A stretch of DNA of 14,240 nt, taken from an uncultured Sphingomonadales bacterium. GTDB lineage: Bacteria > Pseudomonadota > Alphaproteobacteria > Sphingomonadales > Sphingomonadaceae. Location: positions 1-14,240 of the forward strand of contig CAIPWG010000626.1 of NCBI GenBank assembly GCA_903868655.1. The letters are read 5' to 3'. Positions within the stretch are counted from its first letter, which is position 1; every line of letters starts with the position of its first letter. The notes below the pieces were generated by a model. The model ran no database searches. It was not told the DNA's origin and saw only the letters and a list, made by a program, of their open reading frames with translations. Of the stretch, positions 8,266-14,240 are shown one piece after another. The translations under genes and the position numbers were made by a program.

Positions 8266-8832
8266 CCAAGACGCGCCGCCGCGCGCGCTTTCATGCCAAC
8301 GCCGGTATCCGACCACAGCCAGCCCAACCATCGCCGCATACAATCCGGCCGTCAGCCATAGCCCTTTGAACACGAACATCCCGACATAGACCGTATCAAG
8401 CGCGATCCACGCCAGCCAGCTGGCGGCGTGACGGCGTGCGGTCCAGAATTGGGCGACCAGGCTGTAACTGCTCAGCGCGGCATCCAGCCAAGGCAGCGCG
8501 GCGTTTGTATAATGGCTGGTATACCAGCCGATGATCAGTGCACCAGACGCGCCAGCGACCAGGCCCGCCCCCGCCTGCATCGGTGCCAGTGGCGCAATCG
8601 CGATGCGCCCCATCGCCGCCTTGCCCCGCGCCCAGACGATCCAGCCATAAACAACCGCGAGGCCGAACACCGCCTGCAGCGCCATGTCGGCATAAAGCCG
8701 CACATCGAGGAACAGTTTGAAATACAGCGCACAGGCCACAAGGTTTACCGGCCAGCACAGCATCACACGCTTCGCCGTCAGCCAGATACCCAAAAAACTG
8801 ACCGCGACCGCGATCATTTCCAGAAGCGACAT
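8254..8832 (-). CDS. pnuT: PnuC-family transporter, probable thiamine permease (PnuT type)
   Basis: A 192-residue inner-membrane protein of the PnuC family of vitamin facilitators (nicotinamide riboside PnuC, riboflavin PnuX, thiamine PnuT), which are built on a SWEET-like fold. Family marks are LGIWLTAKRVMLCWPVNLVA (14-33), the motif LQAVFGLAVVYGWIVW (52-67), and the C-terminal repeat WLAWIALDTVYVGMFVFKG followed by LTAGLYAAMVGLAVVGYRRW. About six to seven hydrophobic helices are visible. The frame is open further upstream, to 8925, but ATG at 8832 gives the natural start; it overlaps the kinase stop by one base (TGATG), indicating coupled translation. Being the third gene of a TPP-riboswitch-led operon with a TonB receptor makes thiamine the likely substrate rather than nicotinamide riboside. 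Substrate is inferred from context; the family call is firm. Confidence 0.9.
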   Translation of the reverse strand: MSLLEMIAVAVSFLGIWLTAKRVMLCWPVNLVACALYFKLFLDVRLYADMALQAVFGLAVVYGWIVWARGKAAMGRIAIAPLAPMQAGAGLVAGASGALIIGWYTSHYTNAALPWLDAALSSYSLVAQFWTARRHAASWLAWIALDTVYVGMFVFKGLWLTAGLYAAMVGLAVVGYRRWHESARGGASWLST

Positions 8833-9965
8833 CAGGCCAATGCTCCTGCCTGCAAGTGAGCCAGAAAGTCCTGTCCCGGGCGCGAAAGGAACCATTCCGC
8901 ATGGCCAAGTGCGTAATCGTGCCATGCCCGTTCCGCTTGCGCCGCGTCGTCCAGCACACCCGCGAAATAATCAACTTCGGATAGCGCAAATTCGAGATGC
9001 ACCAGCGGCAACACCTTTACGACTGTCGCGAGATCACTATCCGTCAAGGGCGCAAGACTGCGGTATCCTGCCAGCAAGGCTTGCGCACCGGCGACATCGG
9101 TGGGGGCGTTGGGCAATCCCAGCCAGCCGATCGCGGTACGCTCGATCGCGGTAGCCAGGTCGTGCAGCGCGCAAGTCTGGGTCGCCAATCCGAAATCGAA
9201 CACCGCACCAACCGTACTATCAGCCGACCACAGCAAATTAGACGGGTGCCAGTCGTTGTGAGTCCACAGCGGCGCGGCAAGCGTCAGACGCCCGGACAAC
9301 CCGTCGGCCAGTGCGGCGAACAGTTGCGCGAGGCCCTGCTGCCACGGCTTGCGCGCCAAAAACGCCGCCAGAGCCGGGCGTGCTGCAATATAGGCCTCTG
9401 CCGCCGACATCGGATCGGACGCTGGCACAATCGTGAAACTGGCCACCAGCGGATGCGATCCGCGCGCGGCATCGGCAAAGCCCTGTGCAGCCTGATGCAA
9501 ACGGCCAAGCGCCACACCCGCTGCGTGGGCATGATCCTGGGTCAAAAACGGCGTCCACGATTGCCGATCGCGATAGAGATCCTCCCCTGGCACCGTGCGA
9601 TAAAGTTCATAGGACCATTCGCCGTGACCGATCGCGGTCGCGCCCGTATCGCTCTGCACCAGACCGGGCACGATGACCCCTCGCGAACGCACATGCGCCA
9701 TGAAGCGATGCTCTTCAGCCAGCATTCGCGCCGTGCGCACTCGTTGGTGGTGGCGCTTGAGAAACAATGCGCCCTTGTCGGTGCGCAGCAGTGTCGCCGC
9801 CGAAAATGGGCGGGGCGAATGCCAATCGAGACCCGACAGGGCACCGGCCTCGGGAAACCGCGACAGGACCGCCGAGGCTTCAGCGATTGTAATCGCGGGC
9901 CAGACCGGCGCTTCCAGCGCCAGTCCCATCCCGTGCACCTGATGCGCCTGATCGGTGTCCCCCAT
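8832..9965 (-). CDS. Aminoglycoside-phosphotransferase-fold kinase, candidate thiamine kinase
   Basis: A 377-residue APH/choline-kinase-fold phosphotransferase. The ATP-anchoring lysine is Lys70 in GALFLKRHH. The catalytic loop is THNDWHPSNLLW, with His236, Asp238 and Asn243 in the Brenner-type HxDxxxxN arrangement. The metal-binding DFG-like Asp is Asp257 in AVFDFGLA. The family phosphorylates small hydroxyl compounds (antibiotics, choline, homoserine, thiamine). Position between a TonB receptor and a PnuT-like permease, behind a TPP riboswitch, argues for thiamine or a thiamine precursor as substrate, as in the APH-fold thiamine kinase ThiK of E. coli. ATG at 9965 begins 2 bases after the receptor stop; a TTG at 9971 is in frame but less likely. 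No Shine-Dalgarno is visible, so it may rely on ribosomes arriving from the receptor gene. Specificity is inferred from context. Confidence 0.85.
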   Translation of the reverse strand: MGDTDQAHQVHGMGLALEAPVWPAITIAEASAVLSRFPEAGALSGLDWHSPRPFSAATLLRTDKGALFLKRHHQRVRTARMLAEEHRFMAHVRSRGVIVPGLVQSDTGATAIGHGEWSYELYRTVPGEDLYRDRQSWTPFLTQDHAHAAGVALGRLHQAAQGFADAARGSHPLVASFTIVPASDPMSAAEAYIAARPALAAFLARKPWQQGLAQLFAALADGLSGRLTLAAPLWTHNDWHPSNLLWSADSTVGAVFDFGLATQTCALHDLATAIERTAIGWLGLPNAPTDVAGAQALLAGYRSLAPLTDSDLATVVKVLPLVHLEFALSEVDYFAGVLDDAAQAERAWHDYALGHAEWFLSRPGQDFLAHLQAGALA

Positions 9966-9967
9966 GA

Positions 9968-12247
9968 TCAAAACGCGCGCGCCATTGTCACCACAAAGGC
10001 GCGCCCACTGCCGATCAAATAACTTGGCGCGCTTCCAGAGATCAACGTGCCGTTGCGGCCAGTGATGTCTTGCGCGTTGGGGCTGATTGCCTGCACGCCG
10101 GACAGGACATGCGGGTTGGTTGCATTGATCACATTCAGCCGAACATCGGTGCGGCGCGCATCGATCAATCCAGCCAAATGCACACCAATCGCCAGATCGA
10201 TCGTGGCATAGCCGGCAATGCTTTCGTCGTTCATGAACGTCGCATATTGCCAGCCGACATATTTGAGCGCGGCGCTGCCAAACAGGCGGCCATCATCATA
10301 AGTCGTGCCAAGTCCGAATTGAATGCTCGGGCTCGATACCGCGCGTTTGCCCGTCGTTGGCAGAAAATCCCCGTTCACCGGCACATCGTTGTCCAGCCGC
10401 GTGTGCAGGTATTCGCCCGAGACATACACGCTCACGCCCTTGGCAGGGCGGTAATCGAGTTCTCCATCCACCCCATACGAAGTCTGGCTTCCGGCATTGA
10501 TCGTTGAATTGACCAAGGCACCATCGGCGCTGATTACCGTGGCAAGTTGGCGATTGCTGAAATGATAATGAAATGCAGTGACCGACGCAGACAGGCCCCT
10601 GCCGATATAGCGATAACCCAGTTCTTCCGAGATCGAGTATTCGTTCTTCAGTGCGGTTGTGCCCACCCCGGCCAGAGCGCCATCGTAATAGGTATTGTAC
10701 AAGGTATATTCATCTGGAGCCCTGAAATTGGTCGCGATATTGGCGAACAATTGTTGCTGGTCATCCACCTTGAAATGCAGCGCTGCGCGCGGCAGCGCGG
10801 CAAAGCTGTCAAAATGGACGCTGGTCTGTGGTCCAGGCAGATAATTCATACCGTTGTGCAGGACATCGACGCCTTTGAACCCCAGATCGAGGGTCAGGCG
10901 TGGCGTGACGGTGATCGTGTCAGCCACAAAAAAGCCTTTGGTCACCGTGATCGTGCGCTCGTTTTCGTAAGCCAGCAACCGGCCATCGGCGGTGGTGATC
11001 GCATGGCTTTGATAGCCCCACGGGTCGACCGGAACGCCGTCAGCACCGAGCGAGGTATAAGACTGGATGACGTGATCGGTACCATAATCAAGCCACAGCC
11101 CGGCAGTGATCTGCTGCGCACCGGCCTGCACCGTCAATCGGGCTACATCGCCCGCCCGAAACTGCTGACCGGTGTAATTGCCCAGCACTGTTGCCACGCC
11201 GTCGATGGCACCGGGCAGCGTGATAGGCTGGTTCAGCAGCGTCGTGCCCAGGGCATTGCCGGTTGTCGACAACTGCGTGCCATAAGGTGAATTGCCATAG
11301 CCGAGTTGGACATACGTGGTGCTATCAAGCGCCACGTCCTCACCCAGCTTCAGGTGAACCGGCGCCGAAAGATACGCATTGCGGAACGGGCTGCGGTACA
11401 GCCGCCAATAGTTGGTATCGCCGTCGTTATAGGCCGCATCAAAATTGAAGCCGCGTCCCTGTGCCTGCTAATCCGCCAGTGTGGGGCCCGGATACGTAGA
11501 CGTGCTTGCATCGTTGAAAGACAACGAAAGGCTGGCACGGTTGCCATCGCCCCATTCGTTGAGCAGTTTGGCATCGATATGCTGGCGGGTGTCAAAACCC
11601 GCGCCACGCCAATTGTTGGCACGGTTGAAGGAATAGGACACGAACGCCTTCAGCCCGGTATTACCCAGCGTGCCGGTATCAAACCGGACAAAGGCGCGTG
11701 CCTCTTTATAGGACCCAAGCGACAGATCGACCAATCCACCGGGTCGCGGCTTGGGGTCGTCCAGAGACAAAGAGAGCAGCCCGCCTGCCGTCCCTACCAG
11801 GGGGGCAGCGATATTCGCCACGCCTTGTGCGAGCGTAATCTGCCGCACATTTTCGGCATCGGCGAATTGTGAAGGATAGGCATAGTAGTAGCCGATATCG
11901 TTTTGCGGCGCGCCCTCCATCAGCACGCCGATCTCGTCCTGCCCCAGGCCACGCAAGGTCAGGCTGGAACTGACCGACAAGCCGTAAGGGTCGCTGGACG
12001 ATACGTTTGCGCCGGGCAACAGATTGACCAATTGGAATGCGTTGAGCGTGGGCGCCTGCTTGACAATGAAATCGGTCGCGATCGCGCTGACCGATTGCGG
12101 CACCGTCTGATCGGGCAACAGGCCTTCAGGATCGGGGTGGCCGGTCACCAGAATGGCAGCAGCAGGGGCGTCGATGGACGCCGCATGGGCCACAGGAGCC
12201 AGCAGCAAGGCAGGAAGCGCGATCGATCTACGGAAAAAAACAGCCAT
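9968..12247 (-). pseudogene. TonB-dependent outer-membrane receptor (probable thiamine receptor) interrupted by an in-frame amber codon
   Basis: A TonB-dependent receptor of 759 residues if the single internal stop is ignored. ATG at 12247 starts a signal peptide MAVFFRRSIALPALLLAPVA ending AHA (a TTG at 12277 is in frame but gives no better start). A TonB-box-like stretch AAILVTGH and a plug domain follow (VPQSVSAIATDFIV, LPGANVSSSDPYGLSVSSSL, TLRGLGQDEIGVLMEG, LSLGSYKEARAFVRFDTG). The barrel ends in the usual C-terminal Phe (VVTMARAF). Codon 260 is TAG (plus-strand CTA at 11468-11470), between YPGPTLAD and QAQGRGFNFDAAYND. Downstream the same frame is open through 44 barrel-like residues into the rest of the barrel, which ends at 9968. 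Unsuppressed, the product is a 259-residue plug-plus-early-barrel fragment and no channel. The gene is headed by a TPP riboswitch and followed by kinase and PnuT genes, so its ligand is probably thiamine or a derivative. A one-base change (TGG or CAG to TAG) or a sequencing error would explain the stop. Confidence 0.88.
11468..11470 (-). other. Premature amber (TAG) codon in the TonB receptor
   Basis: The coding strand reads CTG GCG GAT TAG CAG GCA CAG. The frame before and after the stop is the same, with no insertion or deletion, and the residues following (QGRGFNFDAAYNDGDTNYWR) have the look of the conserved receptor barrel. This points to a point change rather than a decayed junction. Confidence 0.85.
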
Positions 12248-12260
12248 TGTTCTGTGTCCA

Positions 12261-12298
12261 CTCCACTGGAGGGACAACGGACCAGCCGCCGGCCCTCC
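12261..12298 (-). promoter_or_regulatory. Putative expression platform of the TPP riboswitch
   Basis: On the minus-strand RNA, GGAGGG just after the aptamer (plus 12293-12298) can pair with CCCUCC (plus 12268-12273). The CUCC of the same element can instead pair with GGAG at plus 12261-12264, the nearest purine-rich ribosome-site candidate, 13 bases before the receptor ATG. This is the arrangement expected of a translational switch in which ligand binding holds P1 and frees CUCC to mask GGAG. No intrinsic terminator with a U-run is visible. The mechanism is inferred from the bases only. Confidence 0.4.
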
Positions 12299-12386
12299 CT
12301 ACGCCGGTGTAAACCGGATCAGGTTCAGCGGGTCGTGGTCTGCTGACCACCTCTCAGCCGCGCAACAGCGGCCCCCCGGGGTGCCA
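12290..12386 (-). promoter_or_regulatory. TPP riboswitch (THI element) upstream of the thiamine uptake operon
   Basis: Read on the minus strand, the region contains the THI-box core in order. First comes a GGGG-rich 5' strand, then a small hairpin GCCGCTGTTGCGCGGC running into the invariant CTGAGA. A variable P3 hairpin follows (GTGGTCAGCAGACCAC), then ACCCGCTGAACCTGATCCGG, TTTACACCGG and GCGTAGGGA. These are the CUGAGA pyrimidine-sensing and ACCUGAUC/GCGUAGGGA pyrophosphate-sensing parts of the aptamer. It lies 43 bases upstream of the receptor ATG and should lower expression of the receptor, kinase and transporter when thiamine pyrophosphate is plentiful. Outer boundaries are approximate. 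Confidence 0.96.
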
Positions 12387-12410
12387 CGGCGTGTAGGCGT
12401 CAGAATGTGA

Positions 12411-12429
12411 CATGAAAAGTGTTTTCATG
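12411..12429. repeat. Perfect 8-bp palindrome with 3-base spacer in the divergent intergenic region
   Basis: CATGAAAA GTG TTTTCATG is a perfect inverted repeat. It lies about 25 bases upstream of the TPP aptamer (minus-strand side) and about 94 bases upstream of the lipoprotein start (plus side), where the promoters of both units must be. AT-rich symmetry in a GC-rich genome suits a dimeric regulator's operator. It is too early for a terminator of either gene. I cannot name the regulator. Confidence 0.4.
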
Positions 12430-12522
12430 GGCCAAGCGGCAACGCCATGTCGGCCAGACCGCCGCTAACGATTGCAAGCTGGCGCAAATCGGGGCATCAG
12501 CGCCCCCGAGGGAGGGCCACAG

Positions 12523-13050
12523 ATGTCCAGATTTCGGGATCGTTTGGCGCAATCGCCGTGGCACGGCTGCCTTGGATTGACCATGCTGGCCGCGCTGACC
12601 GGATGCGCTGCTGCACCGTCGCGTCAATTGACGCGGTGGGGCACCATTCCCGGCTCGGTTTCTGGGACTTATGCCCTGTCGCCGGTGTCATCGGCGGTTG
12701 ATGCCGCGTTGGTCGCCGACGTCCAACGGTGCTTGAATGAAGCAGGCTTGAAACCGGGCGCCAAACCTCGCTTGCTGGTTGAAATTGCGTTTGCGCAGGC
12801 GCCGGCAGGGGTTGGCGTTACCGGGGCCAATCACGCCGAGCCCCAACCAACCTTGACCACCGGAAGCTTGTCGAGACGCGCAGAAGATCGCGACGCTCTA
12901 ACCGTGATAATCACCGATATGGCTGATGGGCATGATCTGTTTCGCGCAAGTCTGATCCAGCGCAAGCCTCCTGCCAAGACATCAGGCCAGCCGGAAATGG
13001 CACAGGCCCTGTGCCAATTTGCGCGCGCCGATCAAACCTCGACTGGCTGA
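12523..13050 (+). CDS. Small predicted lipoprotein of unknown function
   Basis: A 175-residue secreted protein. The N-terminus has Arg residues (MSRFRDRLAQ), a hydrophobic stretch CLGLTMLAAL and a lipobox LTGC with Cys28 as the lipidation site, so it should be anchored to a membrane facing the periplasm. ATG at 12523 is preceded by GAGGGAGGG (12508-12515), an excellent ribosome site; an in-frame TTG at 12472 lacks this. The mature part has VDAALVADVQRCLNEAGLKP, then LLVEIAFAQAPAGVGV, then DALTVIITDMADGHDLFRAS and a Cys near the end (ALCQFARA). The layout resembles the DUF4136-like small lipoproteins loosely, but I do not recognise a family. A short hairpin (TCGGGG 12489-12494 with CCCCGA 12504-12509) sits beside the ribosome site and could modulate it. 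The gene ends inside the 3' end of the convergent histidine kinase. Confidence 0.75.
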   Translation: MSRFRDRLAQSPWHGCLGLTMLAALTGCAAAPSRQLTRWGTIPGSVSGTYALSPVSSAVDAALVADVQRCLNEAGLKPGAKPRLLVEIAFAQAPAGVGVTGANHAEPQPTLTTGSLSRRAEDRDALTVIITDMADGHDLFRASLIQRKPPAKTSGQPEMAQALCQFARADQTSTG

Positions 13051-14240
13051 TCCGCGACGGGCAGTACCGGCATTTCAAGCGTGAAACGCGTGCCCTCGCC
13101 CACCACGCTGTCGCAGACGATGCGGCCGCGGTGCCGCGTGGCCACCGTGTGCACAAATGCCAGGCCCAGACCGGTTCCCCCCAGATTGCGGAACGGACCC
13201 GCTGGCGCGCTGGTGAACTTTTCAAAAATTGCGTCCAACTGATCGGATGCGATGCCCGGCCCGTTATCCGCCACAATGCACTGCACCAGCCCCGCGCTTG
13301 TGGTGACTGACAATTGAACTTTTTGACCAGCGCTTGAAAATTTGACTGCGTTGTCCAGCAAGTTGACAACCAGACGCACCAGCATGGCCTCTTCGCCGCT
13401 GACCCACACGTCTTCGGGTTCGATAGCCAGCTCGATCGCTACCTGCTTTTCGGAGGCGCGGGGCCACAGACTGTCTGCCGCGACATGCGCGATTTCGACC
13501 AGGTCGACCGGGCGCATATCCGCTGCTTTCAATTCGGCACGCGCCAGATGCACAAAATCATCCGCAATCGCCAAGGTGCGTTCGGCATGGGCGCGCAATT
13601 TGGGCAATGCCGTGGCAACCCCACCGTCTTTGGTTGCGCTGTCAATCAGCGCCATGATCGAGGCCGAAGGGGCGCGCAAATCATGGCTGAGGAGTTGCAG
13701 CACATCTTCGCGTTGACGTTGCAGGCGGGTCGCCATCGTCATGTCGACCAGGCGGATCACCATGCCGAGAGGTGCGCCGTCTTCTGAATATTGCGGCTCG
13801 AACTGGACATCGAAAGTTCGTCCATCCGCGACATCAACTTGAAACCCGCAGGGAAACGGGGCTTCTGGCCATGTCTTGGGCAACGGCAGCGCACCCATTC
13901 CGGTCAAGGGCCGCAATTCGGCCAGCAACGTATCAACCCGATCAAAGCGCTGCGCGCCGGTCAAATCGTGCATCAGCCGTTCGGCCCTGTGGTTGGCCAG
14001 AACGACCATGCCATCCGCATCGGTCACGACCACTGCATCGGGCATTTGCGCGACACGGTCCTTCAAAAACCGGCGCATATCACGTTCACGGTCGATCGCC
14101 GATTGCAACAGGCCCATCTGGTGTTCGACAAAATCGGCGCGCGACAGATCAGGCCGCGCGCGTTCGAGCGGATCGCGTTCGCCATCGAGTTTTTTCAGCT
14201 CTGCCAGCATATAGCCACTGACGACAGTCAACCGCCGCCA
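13032..14240 (-). CDS. PAS-domain sensor histidine kinase, probably CHASE2 type (5' part outside window)
   Basis: The C-terminal 402 codons of a membrane-associated sensor histidine kinase. After the first visible residues (WRRLTVVSGYMLAELKKLDG, the linker that follows the last membrane helix in CHASE2 kinases) comes a helical stretch. A PAS domain follows (QMPDAVVVTDADGMVVLANH to GMVIRLVDMT), then the dimerisation/phosphoacceptor helix DVLQLLSHDLRAPSASIMAL with the phospho-His codon at 13683-13685. The HATPase domain has N box LVVNLLDNAVKFS, G1 box VADNGPGIAS, F box IFEKFTSA and G2 box GGTGLGLAFVHTVA. A TTG at 14231 could be called a start, but the frame is open to the window edge and the WRRL linker belongs upstream, so the gene is truncated by the window. 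It signals to a response regulator not seen here. Its stop lies 19 bases inside the convergent lipoprotein gene. Confidence 0.93.
   Translation of the reverse strand, partial: WRRLTVVSGYMLAELKKLDGERDPLERARPDLSRADFVEHQMGLLQSAIDRERDMRRFLKDRVAQMPDAVVVTDADGMVVLANHRAERLMHDLTGAQRFDRVDTLLAELRPLTGMGALPLPKTWPEAPFPCGFQVDVADGRTFDVQFEPQYSEDGAPLGMVIRLVDMTMATRLQRQREDVLQLLSHDLRAPSASIMALIDSATKDGGVATALPKLRAHAERTLAIADDFVHLARAELKAADMRPVDLVEIAHVAADSLWPRASEKQVAIELAIEPEDVWVSGEEAMLVRLVVNLLDNAVKFSSAGQKVQLSVTTSAGLVQCIVADNGPGIASDQLDAIFEKFTSAPAGPFRNLGGTGLGLAFVHTVATRHRGRIVCDSVVGEGTRFTLEMPVLPVADQPVEV

Noticed and set aside
8832..8925. N-terminal extension of the PnuT-like protein
   Set aside because: The 31 extra residues overlap the kinase C-terminus, are not transporter-like, and the ATG at 8832 starts at the first helix with a one-base overlap typical of coupled genes.
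8997..10022. Plus-strand open frame (about 340 codons) opposite the kinase
   Set aside because: Arg/Gln/His-rich shadow translation with no domain; the minus strand carries a full APH-fold catalytic set.
9968..11335. Independent 455-codon outer-membrane protein gene
   Set aside because: The first codon is an internal GTG with no signal peptide; the same frame continues upstream through 44 receptor-like codons to the amber codon, so it is the second part of one receptor.
10547..11872. Two plus-strand open frames opposite the TonB receptor
   Set aside because: Shadows of the receptor coding strand; no ribosome sites or family motifs.

Overview
The window is about 63% GC by eye and gene-dense, with no gene-free stretch longer than about 140 bases. 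Protein style suggests an alphaproteobacterium of the order Sphingomonadales (Novosphingobium/Sphingomonas type). The hints are the TonB receptor under a TPP riboswitch, a CHASE2-type sensor kinase tail and an Ala/Arg-rich proteome. The assignment is an inference. I see no tRNA, rRNA, CRISPR array, insertion sequence or phage gene.

Left part, plus strand (41-3641): a RidA-family protein, a YeiH-type putative anion exporter, a GH130 glycosidase/phosphorylase and a flavodoxin-fold NAD(P)H dehydrogenase. The last two overlap by ATGA.

Centre, plus strand (3715-8265): a compact phosphoketolase operon. It holds xfp, a histidine phosphatase of the phosphoglycerate-mutase superfamily, acetate kinase and an 86-residue protein of unknown function. 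The first three junctions overlap by 1-4 bases. Xfp makes acetyl phosphate from xylulose-5-P or fructose-6-P, and acetate kinase would turn it into acetate plus ATP. The acetate kinase frame is broken at about 7667-7671, although both halves are well conserved.

Right-centre, minus strand (12386 down to 8254): a TPP riboswitch leads into a TonB-dependent receptor, an APH-fold small-molecule kinase and a PnuC-family transporter (PnuT type). Together they form a thiamine import and salvage operon: outer-membrane uptake, inner-membrane transport and probable phosphorylation. The receptor frame is interrupted by a single in-frame amber codon at 11468-11470 and is otherwise intact to the end.

Right end: a small lipoprotein (plus) converges with the C-terminal part of a PAS/histidine kinase (minus), which runs off the window. 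Their ends overlap by 19 bases.

The most notable points are two lesions in otherwise well-conserved genes (ackA frameshift, receptor amber), the thiamine operon with a kinase where a thiamine pyrophosphokinase might be expected, and the GH130/oxidoreductase/phosphoketolase/phosphatase/acetate kinase neighbourhood. I found no clearly new defence or mobile system.
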